The translations under genes were made by a program, and so were the position numbers. A stretch of DNA of 64,000 nt from G963667915 sp965197385. GTDB lineage: Bacteria > Acidobacteriota > Vicinamibacteria > Vicinamibacterales > UBA823. Positions 1 to 11,484 of the stretch are shown here, piece by piece. Within the stretch, counting starts at the first letter, position 1, and every line of letters begins with the position of its first letter. The DNA lies in assembly GCA_965197385.1 (NCBI GenBank), contig CBDANA010000008.1, forward strand, positions 989,327 through 1,053,326, written 5' to 3'. Under the pieces are notes generated by a model that saw only the letters and a list, made by a program, of their open reading frames with translations, did no database searches and was not told the origin of the DNA.

Positions 1-2795
<2,795 letters not shown>

Positions 2796-2900
2796 CAGAA
2801 ATATGCTCACATCGCGCCCGCGCGCCGAGGCCTAGAAAACGACGTGGCAATCGCTGTACCAGCCGAGGCTGCTAGCCAGAACTCCAAGAATTCAAGACAA

Positions 2901-2947
2901 TTGGATCTGGATCCAAACATTAGAATCAATTATTCAAATATTTGAAT
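2901..2947. promoter_or_regulatory. AT-rich patch with two perfect 16-bp palindromes
   Basis: Within an AT-rich patch of about 80 bp (roughly 2870-2955) in otherwise GC-rich DNA there are two perfect palindromes: TTGGATCTGGATCCAA (2901-2916, two-base centre) and ATTCAAATATTTGAAT (2932-2947). They lie about 100 bp upstream of the histidine kinase start and beyond the terminator of the opposite gene. The position suits operators for the kinase gene, but that is inference. Confidence 0.4.
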
Positions 2948-2960
2948 TTGTTGTCGGTCA

Positions 2961-2987
2961 AAAAAAAGCCGGCTCCTAGGGAGCCGG
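2961..2987 (-). terminator. Rho-independent terminator of the receptor-like gene
   Basis: Read on the minus strand there is a perfect 20-bp palindrome (GCCGGCTCCTAGGAGCCGGC, 2968-2987) followed directly by seven T (2967-2961). It starts 14 bases past the stop codon at 3002 of the receptor-like gene. Confidence 0.9.
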
Positions 2988-3001
2988 CTCTTCAGAGTCT
3001 C

Positions 3002-4924
3002 CTAGAACCGCACCATTAGTCCGCCGACGATTCGCTTCGGCGGCCTGACGACGAGCATCTCGTCGTAGACGCCGGAGCCGTTTCCGAAATCTTCCCGGAA
3101 CAGGTTTCGAACCGCCACCAGCAGTTCCCAGTCAGTCCCGGTGAACGGCAAGAACGAGAGCCGCTGCTTCACCTGGACATCGAAACGTCCGTCCAACCCG
3201 GGCGTGGCGATCCCAGGGTCGGCGGCGGCAAAGGCGGTGTTGACGCGATATAGTACGAAGACCCGCGTGTCGGTCTCGGAAATGTACGTCTGCAGCGACG
3301 TCGTGACATCGTGGAACTCTTCGACGCCCAGCCGCACCGCGCTCGGCGACACGGCGGCGATGCGCTGCGCCTCGGCCGATGGATCCCAGCGCGCCCGCGT
3401 GAACGCGTAGTCGACCGATCCGCTGAAGCGACCGATCTCGCGCCGGAACGTCACGCCCCACCCGTCGGCGGCGACGTTGCCCCCGTTCGCCACGAAGTAA
3501 TGGCGCGGACTCGACGTGAAGCCACTGGAGCCTTCGACGCCGAACAACGTCACCAACTGATCGTCGACGCTCTGGCTGAACCGGCGCAACGCCACGACAT
3601 AGGCGCCACCAAGGTCGCGCTCGACGGCGACCGCAACGTGCCGCGCACCCTCGGCCCTGAAATCTGCGCCGGCCGTGAATGGGGCGAACGTGCGCTCCGG
3701 CGGCAGCCACAGGCTCATCCCCGACGGCGGCAGGAACTCCTCCCCGCCAGGCGCGCGGGTCGTGTGCAACACCGAGGCCCGAATCCGTGTGTGCTTCACC
3801 GGCGAGACCGCGACGCCGAACCTGGGGCTGATCAGGGACGGACCCGGCAAGTAGTCGTGGCTGGCCATCCGCACGCCGTAGTCGACCGCCACACCGGGTG
3901 TGACCGTCCAGCGATCGAACGCGTAGACCGAGCTCACGGTGCGGCTGTCGGCGCGCAGCGCGGCAGTCGCCGCCGGGTCGCCACCGTTGTACCGCTGAGC
4001 GCTGTACGACATGCCGAGATCGACACGGTGATCGTCGGCCACGTCGTCAATGTAGGACCCGGCCAGAATCCACGACGAGACGTCGCCGCGCGTCATGGCC
4101 CCCTGCACCGACCACGCTCCGCGATCGCTGACGGGCGCGCCGAGCTCGACGTAGGCCACGCCGCGCGGACCGAAGTCGGACGACAGAAGATCTCCGACCT
4201 GTTCGATCGAACCGGACGTCAGTAGGTTGATCTCGCCGGTAAACGGGGCGCCGCTGAAGAACGAGGACGCCATTCGCGCGGACGATTCCATCGCGCGGCC
4301 GAAGAACGACAGCGTGCCGGGCAGAAACGACGAATCCTGCTGGCTGGATTCGACCCTCGCCAGCTCGTTCGCCTCCCTCAGCACGCTCCGGCGCACGTGG
4401 CGGAGCCGCCACGCCAGCTCGCTGTGGTCATGCCCGGTGGCATCGTTGTCCTCACCGCCGGTCATTGCCCCAGGTGTTCCAGGCGCCGCCGGCACGGCAT
4501 CGCCCTGCCCGGCGGTGAGGAAGCCGGCGGCGAGCACTTCCGGCTCGGCCACGATGCCGTCCGGCAACCCGCTCAGCGCAAACGCCTGCTCGATCTCGGC
4601 CGCGTGCGAGACCTCGATGAAATTCCTCCCGGACGCGGAGAATCCGCTCAGATGGACTCGCAGGAGATACGGTCCCGGCAGCAGATCGGTCAACTCGTAG
4701 CGGCCAACGCCATCCGTGACGGCCAGCGCCGTCATCGCGGCCCCGAGCGCCGACACCATGGCGCCCTCGAGCGGACGCCCCGCGTCATCGGTGACGACTC
4801 CGCGTACGACCGCGCCGCCCACGGACGCCATCTGCGTCAGCGGTCCGTTCTGCGCGGCGAGCGGATGCCCCACGCCGACCAGCATCGACACGACGAATGC
4901 GGTGATTCCCTGGTGATGACTCAT
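3002..4924 (-). CDS. TonB-dependent-receptor-like outer membrane protein with carboxypeptidase-regulatory-like domain
   Basis: 640 residues. An N-terminal signal peptide ends near AAQ (about residue 25). It is followed by a CarboxypepD_reg-type beta sandwich (about 38-120, with GVVTDDAGRPLEGAMVSALG and a GRYELTDLLPGPYLLRV segment). From about residue 190 the sequence alternates as in a beta barrel and it ends in aromatic Phe (GLMVRF), typical of outer-membrane proteins. No clear plug domain or TonB box was seen, and it is shorter than usual receptors of this kind, so the cargo cannot be given. It follows the secreted-protein gene by 21 bp on the same strand and is closed by a strong terminator, so the two probably form an operon. 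Confidence 0.75.
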   Translation of the reverse strand: MSHHQGITAFVVSMLVGVGHPLAAQNGPLTQMASVGGAVVRGVVTDDAGRPLEGAMVSALGAAMTALAVTDGVGRYELTDLLPGPYLLRVHLSGFSASGRNFIEVSHAAEIEQAFALSGLPDGIVAEPEVLAAGFLTAGQGDAVPAAPGTPGAMTGGEDNDATGHDHSELAWRLRHVRRSVLREANELARVESSQQDSSFLPGTLSFFGRAMESSARMASSFFSGAPFTGEINLLTSGSIEQVGDLLSSDFGPRGVAYVELGAPVSDRGAWSVQGAMTRGDVSSWILAGSYIDDVADDHRVDLGMSYSAQRYNGGDPAATAALRADSRTVSSVYAFDRWTVTPGVAVDYGVRMASHDYLPGPSLISPRFGVAVSPVKHTRIRASVLHTTRAPGGEEFLPPSGMSLWLPPERTFAPFTAGADFRAEGARHVAVAVERDLGGAYVVALRRFSQSVDDQLVTLFGVEGSSGFTSSPRHYFVANGGNVAADGWGVTFRREIGRFSGSVDYAFTRARWDPSAEAQRIAAVSPSAVRLGVEEFHDVTTSLQTYISETDTRVFVLYRVNTAFAAADPGIATPGLDGRFDVQVKQRLSFLPFTGTDWELLVAVRNLFREDFGNGSGVYDEMLVVRPPKRIVGGLMVRF

Positions 4925-4945
4925 CGTCCCTCCGCCTCGACTCCT

Positions 4946-6037
4946 TCAGGATGCCATGACGGTGAAACCCACGTTGCGCAAAATCGACGCCGATGCCGTG
5001 TTGTCGGTGACCTTGATCTCCAGGCGGTACGTCCCTTCAGGAAACGCACTCAGCGGCACGTTCTGGCCGGCCGACAACTGATGTCCCATCGACATGTCGA
5101 ACTGGGGCGGCAGTGTCTCTGCATTCAGCGTCTGCGGTGAGGTCGTGTTAAAGAACTGCTCGCCGTCGCCCGTACGCTGATGAAAACTGTATTCGACCGT
5201 AACGTCCGGCTTGTTCTCTATCAACTGCGGGTTGTAGATGAAGAACAGGAACGACAGCGTGTCGGTCGTCCCGTACTGCAGCACGTCGCGCGGCACGATC
5301 CGGGCGGAACCGATGGCGTACGGGTCGGCGCGCTGCTGCTCCGCTGACAGCGGCGCCACAATCGGCTCTACGCGATCGGTGACGATCACCGAGCTCGTCG
5401 TGAGCTGCCCGCCCCACAGGTCGGGTACTTCGACCGTCCGCTTCACGACGGCCCGCCGGACCTTGATGGAGTCGGTCTCCACCAGCTCTGAATCCTTGAT
5501 GCCGAGATAGAGATCGTACGACCCGGCCGCGACGGCGAACGCTCTCCGCACGATGTAGACGTCGGCCGCTATCGGCATGTCGATGAAGTGGACATCCTCG
5601 AATGGAAACGACGGCGGCTCGACCGCCGGCGGCTGGGCCGGCGGCGCACCCGGCTCCGGGGGCGGGGGCGGCAACATCATCCCGGACGGTGCCAACCGGA
5701 CGTAGAGCGTGATCGACTGACTCACTGTCGCCGGATCCAGCTTCAACGTGAACGGCACGTAAACCTGTCCCGGCTGCGCTTTGAGGAAGTCGTAGCCCAG
5801 GTCCACGCTAATGTCGGACGGCACCGGCTGGTCCCGCATGGCGTCGTTCATCAGCGGGAGCAACTTGGAGGCTTCCGCGCGCTCCGCCTCGGTCAGCGAC
5901 ACATCGGGCTCGAGCGGTGCCTGGGCGGTCTGCTCACCGCCCGCCGGGGCCTGCGCCCACGCGGCGCCGCTCCCGAGACACAGGCTGGTCACCACCAGGA
6001 GCCCCCAGAGGGTCGCTCGCTCACGACTCACGCGCAT
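4946..6037 (-). CDS. Secreted protein of unknown function
   Basis: The start at 6037 (MRVSRERATLWGLL) gives a good signal peptide ending near AWAQA; an upstream in-frame start at 6076 would add 13 residues ahead of it. AGGGGA lies about 12 bases upstream of the chosen ATG. The mature part has a proline-rich linker (about residues 115-140: PPPPPEPGAPPAQPP) and several beta-rich stretches, including a closing FPEGTYRLEIKVTDN motif like those of bacterial Ig-like domains. I do not recognise a named family, though the style resembles C-terminal parts of acidobacterial GWxTD-type proteins. It leads the receptor-like gene in a likely two-gene operon. Confidence 0.7.
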   Translation of the reverse strand: MRVSRERATLWGLLVVTSLCLGSGAAWAQAPAGGEQTAQAPLEPDVSLTEAERAEASKLLPLMNDAMRDQPVPSDISVDLGYDFLKAQPGQVYVPFTLKLDPATVSQSITLYVRLAPSGMMLPPPPPEPGAPPAQPPAVEPPSFPFEDVHFIDMPIAADVYIVRRAFAVAAGSYDLYLGIKDSELVETDSIKVRRAVVKRTVEVPDLWGGQLTTSSVIVTDRVEPIVAPLSAEQQRADPYAIGSARIVPRDVLQYGTTDTLSFLFFIYNPQLIENKPDVTVEYSFHQRTGDGEQFFNTTSPQTLNAETLPPQFDMSMGHQLSAGQNVPLSAFPEGTYRLEIKVTDNTASASILRNVGFTVMAS

Positions 6038-6230
6038 GACGGACAGATATCCCCTGGTGACGATGACGGCGCTCAACCTCTAGCGGCTAGCAAGTGTACA
6101 AGGAGTCAGCCGTCTTAGGCAACCTCTCCGCGGCACGTCAAACCCATGTCAAACCTTTGATTCCGGGTAATTTTCGCCCTTTTCTCCCAGCACCGGCCCG
6201 CCCCACCGCATGATATGATTCCGGCCGCGC

Positions 6231-6421
6231 TAGAGCAGCCCGTGGTGAAAGTTCCCCTGCCTTCGGCTGGCGCTGCATCCCGCCATGGGCGGCGCGGGGC
6301 GTTGTCCACGATGGGTCGAATACTCCGGGTATTCTCCCTCCTCGCGCCTTGCCCTGGGCGACCGCGGCATTGGTTCAGTGGGGCCTCGATGCGACGCGGG
6401 ACTTTCACCACGGGCTGCTAG
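6231..6421. repeat. Palindromic ORF-permissive repeat, copy A (CTAGCAGCCCGTGG family)
   Basis: The inverted ends read CAGCCCGTGGTGAAAG (from 6236) and CTTTCACCACGGGCTGCTAG (to 6421). From the first CAGCCC to the last TAG is 186 bp, exactly 62 codons. The interior contains the family core (GCATCCCGCCATGGGCGG and TATTCTCCCTCCTCGCGCC). In the phase set by the ends both strands are free of stops; they begin AARGES and finish FHHGLL. It fills most of the gap between the secreted-protein gene and enolase. The rest of 6038-6499 shows no gene. Confidence 0.85.
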
Positions 6422-6499
6422 GGGCCGGAACAGCGCCCCGTGACACGCCTGACCACCGTCACGGCCGGCCGGTGGTTCCAACGAGTGTCGAGGGTCATC

Positions 6500-7804
6500 G
6501 TGCACATCACAACAGTCGTCGGTCGGGAGATTCTCGATTCGCGAGGAAATCCCACAGTCGAAGTGGACGTCACCCTGGGGGACGGCGCGACTGGACGGGC
6601 CGCCGTCCCCTCCGGGGCATCGACCGGCATCCGGGAGGCACTGGAGCTGCGCGACGGCGATCACGGGCGCTACCTAGGCCAGGGCGTGCTGAAGGCGGTC
6701 GCCCACGTCAACGGGGAGATCGCCAACGCCCTGAAGGGCGGAGAATTCGATCAGGCGGCGCTCGACGCGTGCCTCACCCAGCTGGACGGCACTCCGAACA
6801 AGGGACGCCTCGGGGCCAATGCGATGCTGGGCGTCTCACTCGCCGCCGCCAAGGCGGCCGCCGCGCACGCGGGCCTACCCCTCCATGCGCACTTGCGACA
6901 GCTGGCCGGCGGGCTGGCCGATGCGCCGTGGACCCTCCCGGTCCCGATGATGAATATCCTCAATGGCGGGGCACACGCCGACACGAACGTTGACTTCCAG
7001 GAGTTCATGGTGATGCCGATCGGCGCCACCACGTTCGCGGACGCATTGCGCACCGGAAGCGAGATCTTCCACGCGCTAAAGGCCGGCCTCCAGCGGCGCG
7101 GGCTCGCCACCGGCGTCGGCGACGAGGGTGGCTTCGCCCCCAATCTGAAATCGAATCAGGAGGCGATCGAGCTCGTGCTGCAGGCGGTGGCCGACGCGGG
7201 CTTCACCGCCGGCCGCGACGTCTACCTGGCGCTCGACGTGGCGGCCAGCGAGCTGTGGGACCAGGACCGTCCAGGACACTACGTTTTGACGAAGTCAGGC
7301 GGCGGCACCAAGACGGCAGACGATCTGGTGGGGCTGTACGCCGAGTGGATTGCCCAGTATCCGATCGCGTCGATCGAGGACGGCCTGTCCGAGCAGGACT
7401 GGTCTGGATGGCAACTGCTGACACGCGAGCTCGGCGCCACGGTGCAGCTGGTCGGCGACGACGTGTTCGTCACCAATCCGGATATCCTGCGGCGCGGCAT
7501 CACCGACGGCGTCGCCAACGCCCTGCTCGTCAAGCTGAACCAGATCGGTACGCTGACCGAAACGCTCCAGGCGATGGCCCTGGCGAGCGAGGCCGGCTAC
7601 GCGTTGATTGTCTCCCATCGGTCGGGCGAAACCGAGGACACAACGATCGCCGACCTGGCCGTCGCCGCCGGCGCGGGACAAATCAAGGCCGGGTCGGCCA
7701 GTCGCACGGATCGGCTCGCCAAATACAATCAGCTCCTTCGGATCGAAGCGGCCGCGGGCGGCGGCCGCTACGCCGGCCGCGGGGCGCTCCGGCACTTAGG
7801 CTAG
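6500..7804 (+). CDS. eno: Enolase
   Basis: Phosphopyruvate hydratase, which interconverts 2-phosphoglycerate and phosphoenolpyruvate in glycolysis. The GTG at 6500 is chosen because GAGGG lies five bases upstream and the protein (434 residues, VHITTVVGREILDSRGNPT) then matches the family start; an ATG at 6440 would add 20 residues derived from just past repeat copy A. Signatures: PSGASTGIREALELRDGD, GDEGGFAPN, SIEDGL, VGDDVFVTN, the catalytic lysine in LLVKLNQIGT, SHRSGETEDT and QIKAGSASRTDRLAKYNQLL (usually QIKTGAPSRS). gpmI, which makes its substrate, follows 39 bp downstream, probably co-transcribed. Confidence 0.98.
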   Translation: MHITTVVGREILDSRGNPTVEVDVTLGDGATGRAAVPSGASTGIREALELRDGDHGRYLGQGVLKAVAHVNGEIANALKGGEFDQAALDACLTQLDGTPNKGRLGANAMLGVSLAAAKAAAAHAGLPLHAHLRQLAGGLADAPWTLPVPMMNILNGGAHADTNVDFQEFMVMPIGATTFADALRTGSEIFHALKAGLQRRGLATGVGDEGGFAPNLKSNQEAIELVLQAVADAGFTAGRDVYLALDVAASELWDQDRPGHYVLTKSGGGTKTADDLVGLYAEWIAQYPIASIEDGLSEQDWSGWQLLTRELGATVQLVGDDVFVTNPDILRRGITDGVANALLVKLNQIGTLTETLQAMALASEAGYALIVSHRSGETEDTTIADLAVAAGAGQIKAGSASRTDRLAKYNQLLRIEAAAGGGRYAGRGALRHLG

Positions 7805-7843
7805 CAGCCGATCCGGCGGGCGTTCAAACCGGTCCGCATCACG

Positions 7844-9385
7844 ATGGCTGATCTGCTTCTCCCGCTCGTCCTGGTCGTGCTCGACGGCTGGGGTCTGCGC
7901 CGCGCGCGCGAGCACAACGCGGTCGCCCTTGCCCGCACCCCGGTCTACGACGAGATCCTCGAGCAATTTCCGCACACGTCATTGATCGCCAGCGGCGAGC
8001 CGGTCGGCCTCCCGGCCGACCAGATGGGCAACTCCGAGGTCGGCCACATGAATCTTGGGGCGGGCCGGGTCGTCTACCAAGACATCAGCCGCATCGACGC
8101 CGCCATCCGGAGTGGTGAGTTCGTGTCGAACGACGTCCTGACCACCGCGATGGCGGGATGCCAGGACCGCCAGGCGCTGCATTTGGTCGGGCTGCTCTCC
8201 GACGGCGGCGTCCACAGTCATCAGCGGCATCTGGACGCGCTGCTCGAGTTGGCGGCCGCCGGGGGGGTCACACGGGTCTTCGTCCACGCGCTGACCGACG
8301 GCCGCGACACGCCGCCCAACGCCGGAGTGGAGTACCTGGCGGCACTCGAGACGACGATGTCCCGCGTGAGCGTCGGCCGCGTCGCCAGCGTCTGCGGCCG
8401 CTACTTCGCGATGGACCGCGACCAGCGCTGGGCGCGAACCCAGCGTGCCTACGACGCCATCGTGTCCGGCGAGGCGCGGCCCGCTCGTTCGGCCACCGAG
8501 CTGGTGTCCGCATCCTACGCCGACGGCGTGACCGACGAGTTCATCGAGCCGGCGGTCATGGTCGGCGCTGAGGACCGGCCGCTCGGGCCGATGCGGGACG
8601 GCGACTCGGTCATTTTCTTCAATTTCCGTGCCGATCGGGCTCGCCAGCTCACGCGCGCCTTGGCGTTCGAGGCGTTCGACGGGTTCGAGCGTCGGTTCCA
8701 TCCATCGCTGTCCTGCACGACCTTGACCGAGTACGACGCGACCTTCGGGCTGCCCGCCGCGTTCCCGCCCCAGGCGTTCTCCGGCAACCTGGCGAAGGTG
8801 CTCGCCAAGAACGGCGTGACGAATCTGCGGCTGGCGGAAACGGAAAAGTACGCGCACGTGACGTACTTCTTCAACTCAGGCGAGGAACGGCCCTACGCCG
8901 GCGAAGACCGCATCCTCGTGCCGTCACCCAAGGTTCCGACCTACGACCTGCAGCCGACGATGAGCGCCGCGAGCATCACCGACGTGCTCGTGCGCGACGT
9001 CGAGACGGGTGGACATCGGGTCATCATCTGCAACTTCGCCAACGCGGACATGGTCGGCCACACCGGCAAGCTGGACGCGGCGGTCGAGGCGGTTGGCACG
9101 TTGGATCGGTGCCTCAACCGGATTGTCTCGGCCGTGCGGGCGACGGGCGGTACCGTCGTGGTGACCGCGGACCACGGAAACGCCGAGCTCCTGTGGGATG
9201 CCGAGCGCCAGTGCCCACACACGGCGCACACGATGAACCAAGTGCCACTGATCGTGATCGCTGGGAAGGCGGCGGGGACGCTGCGGACGGGCGGGTCGCT
9301 GCGCGACGTCGCGCCAACGCTCCTCGCCCTGCTGGACATCGAGCCGGCGGCGGAAATGACGGGACGCGACCTCCGCATCCCCTAG
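7844..9385 (+). CDS. gpmI: 2,3-bisphosphoglycerate-independent phosphoglycerate mutase
   Basis: 513 residues, full length. A manganese-dependent alkaline-phosphatase-superfamily enzyme that interconverts 3- and 2-phosphoglycerate. The metal site and serine nucleophile region are seen at VVLDGWGLR and MGNSEVGHMNLGAGR (about residues 62-76); further signatures are HALTDGRDTPP, NFRADRARQLTRA, ICNFANADMVGHTG and TADHGNAELL. It follows eno, so the two sequential lower-glycolysis steps are paired. The stop abuts the stop of the convergent small gene at 9386. Confidence 0.98.
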   Translation: MADLLLPLVLVVLDGWGLRRAREHNAVALARTPVYDEILEQFPHTSLIASGEPVGLPADQMGNSEVGHMNLGAGRVVYQDISRIDAAIRSGEFVSNDVLTTAMAGCQDRQALHLVGLLSDGGVHSHQRHLDALLELAAAGGVTRVFVHALTDGRDTPPNAGVEYLAALETTMSRVSVGRVASVCGRYFAMDRDQRWARTQRAYDAIVSGEARPARSATELVSASYADGVTDEFIEPAVMVGAEDRPLGPMRDGDSVIFFNFRADRARQLTRALAFEAFDGFERRFHPSLSCTTLTEYDATFGLPAAFPPQAFSGNLAKVLAKNGVTNLRLAETEKYAHVTYFFNSGEERPYAGEDRILVPSPKVPTYDLQPTMSAASITDVLVRDVETGGHRVIICNFANADMVGHTGKLDAAVEAVGTLDRCLNRIVSAVRATGGTVVVTADHGNAELLWDAERQCPHTAHTMNQVPLIVIAGKAAGTLRTGGSLRDVAPTLLALLDIEPAAEMTGRDLRIP

Positions 9386-9685
9386 CTACTCGACTTCTTC
9401 TGGCGTTTCGTCGACAGCGATCCGCAGCGACCTGAGAAACCGGCGATCGTTAGCGCTGATCTCCACCCCCTGCTGCGGCGGCACCGCCCGCGAGGTGCCG
9501 ACCTGCGCCAGCGCCGTCGGGTTCGAGCGGTTGACGAAACCGATCACGGCCTCCAGTGACACGCGCATTTCGTAGCCGGCCGCGCGCGTCTTCTCACGAC
9601 ACGCTTCGACCTTCGGATCCTCCGCGACGGCAGCGGCAATGGCATCGGCCAGCTCTCGAGCCAACCGGTTTATGACGTCGTCCAT
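9386..9685 (-). CDS. Small hypothetical protein (99 aa)
   Basis: Soluble, acidic, helix-rich at the N-terminus (MDDVINRLARELADAI), with a single cysteine and no signal or membrane segment. The start is supported by AAGGAG nine bases upstream. It converges on gpmI with no gap and is divergent from the acyl-CoA mutase. I do not recognise the family. The good ribosome site makes it a likely real gene. Confidence 0.65.
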   Translation of the reverse strand: MDDVINRLARELADAIAAAVAEDPKVEACREKTRAAGYEMRVSLEAVIGFVNRSNPTALAQVGTSRAVPPQQGVEISANDRRFLRSLRIAVDETPEEVE

Positions 9686-9900
9686 GGCTGGAACTCCTTA
9701 CCTTGCCGCGCCCACGCACCCCAGCTCAGCGACACGCACTCCGGCACCTCGCGATCCGCTCGTCGCTGGCTACGCGAGACGTGGGTCGGCGCCATGGTTC
9801 GCTCATCTGTACCGTGGAGTGCTCGATGAACTGCCCGCATTCTAAACGGGCGATCTTGGGGTGTCAAGGCAACGCCGGCCGCCACAGGTCCTGCATTACA

Positions 9901-11484
9901 ATGCCTCGCATCATGACCGTGTCGGTGTTTCGCCCAGACGACCTCTCCGATTGGGAGCCCGACCGCGATCTCGGCGCGCCCGGGCAGTTCCCCTTCACGC
10001 GCGGCATTCATCCCAAAATGTATCGTCGCCGGCTCTGGACGATGCGCCAGTACGCCGGCTTCGGCACCGCCGTCGAGTCGAACGCGCGGTACCGCTATCT
10101 GCTCGACCAGGGCGTCACCGGCCTGAGCGTCGCCTTCGACCTGCCGACCCAGATTGGCTACGACTCGGATCACCCGCTGGCCACCGGTGAGGTGGGGCGG
10201 GTCGGCGTGGCGATCGACTCGCTCGACGATATGGCCGATCTGTTCGAGGGGATCCCGCTGGAGCAGGTTTCGACATCGATGACGATCAACGCGACGGCGA
10301 GCATCCTGCTCGCGCTGTACGTCGCCCTGGCGCGCCAGCGGGGCACGCTCCTCGGCGACCTGCGAGGCACCGTGCAGAACGACGTGCTCAAGGAATACGT
10401 CGCCCGCGGCACCTACATCTTTCCGCCGCGGCCGTCGCTCCGCCTCGTCACCGACCTGTTCGCGTACTGCGATGCCGCGTTGCCGCAATGGCACACCATT
10501 TCGATCAGCGGCTATCACATCCGAGAGGCGGGCGCGACCGCCGCCCAGGAGCTCGCCTTCACGCTGGCCAGTGCCGTCGCCTACGTGGAGGCGGCCGTGA
10601 GCGCAGGCCTCGACGTCGATCGATTCGGACAGCGGCTGTCCTTCTTCTTCGCTGCGCACAGCGACATCCTAGAGGAGGTCGCGAAGTTTCGGGCTGCGCG
10701 CCGCCTCTGGGCTCACCTCATGCGCGACCGGTTCGGCGCGACCGATCCGGCCGCCCAGCAGCTCCGCTTCCACACGCAGACGGCGGGCAGCACCCTGACC
10801 GCCCAGCAGCCAGACAGCAACATCGTGCGCGTCGCGCTGCAGGCGCTCGCGGCAGTCCTCGGCGGCACCCAGTCGCTGCACTGCAACGGCCGGGACGAAG
10901 CCCTGGGTCTGCCCACCGAGGAATCGGCTCGCCTGGCGCTGCGCACGCAGCAGATTCTCGCCACCGAGACCGGCATCGCTCGCACGGTAGACCCAGTCGC
11001 CGGAGCCTATGCCGTCGAGCGGCGAACCGACGATCTAGAGGCCGAGGCCCGCGCCACCCTGGCGGACATCGACGCGCAGGGCGGCACGCTGGCCGCCATC
11101 GAGGCGGGTACGGTGCAGCACGCGATCCACCAGTCGGCGTTCGATGCGCAGCAGGCGATCGAGCGCGGCGAGCAGATCGTCGTCGGCGTCAACCGGTTTT
11201 CCGACGTGTCCGAGGCGCCCGGCGCCACGCGCAAAGCGATCGAGGGCCTGCGGCTGGACCCCGCGATCGAAGTGGCCCAAGTCGCCCGGCTGCGGCGCCA
11301 TCGGGCGGCGCGCGACGAGTCACGCTGCCAAGCGGCCCGGGAGGCCGTGGGCGCCGCGGCCGGCGGCGCCGATAACCTCATGCCGCCGATCGTCGAGGCG
11401 GTCGAGGCTGGCGCAACCGTCGGTGAGATCGCCGACACACTCCGCGAGGTCTTCGGCGAGCACCGCGAGGGAGGGATGCCGTGA
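9901..11484 (+). CDS. Methylmalonyl-CoA mutase-type acyl-CoA mutase, large subunit
   Basis: 527 residues from ATG 9901 (a second in-frame ATG lies at 9913; the open frame extends upstream to 9703 without family similarity). The TIM-barrel substrate half of a B12-dependent mutase: PFTRGIHPKMYRRRLWTMRQ, YAGFGTAVESNARYRYLL, GLSVAFDLPTQIGYDSDHP, GTVQNDVLKEY, QDV-like core replaced by QLRFHTQTAGSTLTAQQP. There is no C-terminal cobalamin-binding domain, so it needs a separate small subunit, which is not in this window. The exact substrate (methylmalonyl-, isobutyryl- or hydroxyisobutyryl-CoA) is not settled by eye. The stop overlaps the next gene's GTG. The 9686-9900 stretch is a divergent promoter region with nothing else recognisable. 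Confidence 0.93.
   Translation: MPRIMTVSVFRPDDLSDWEPDRDLGAPGQFPFTRGIHPKMYRRRLWTMRQYAGFGTAVESNARYRYLLDQGVTGLSVAFDLPTQIGYDSDHPLATGEVGRVGVAIDSLDDMADLFEGIPLEQVSTSMTINATASILLALYVALARQRGTLLGDLRGTVQNDVLKEYVARGTYIFPPRPSLRLVTDLFAYCDAALPQWHTISISGYHIREAGATAAQELAFTLASAVAYVEAAVSAGLDVDRFGQRLSFFFAAHSDILEEVAKFRAARRLWAHLMRDRFGATDPAAQQLRFHTQTAGSTLTAQQPDSNIVRVALQALAAVLGGTQSLHCNGRDEALGLPTEESARLALRTQQILATETGIARTVDPVAGAYAVERRTDDLEAEARATLADIDAQGGTLAAIEAGTVQHAIHQSAFDAQQAIERGEQIVVGVNRFSDVSEAPGATRKAIEGLRLDPAIEVAQVARLRRHRAARDESRCQAAREAVGAAAGGADNLMPPIVEAVEAGATVGEIADTLREVFGEHREGGMP

Noticed and set aside
9703..9900. Longer N-terminus of the acyl-CoA mutase
   Set aside because: The extra 66 residues have no similarity to mutases and overlap the promoter region; ATG 9901 or 9913 fits the family.
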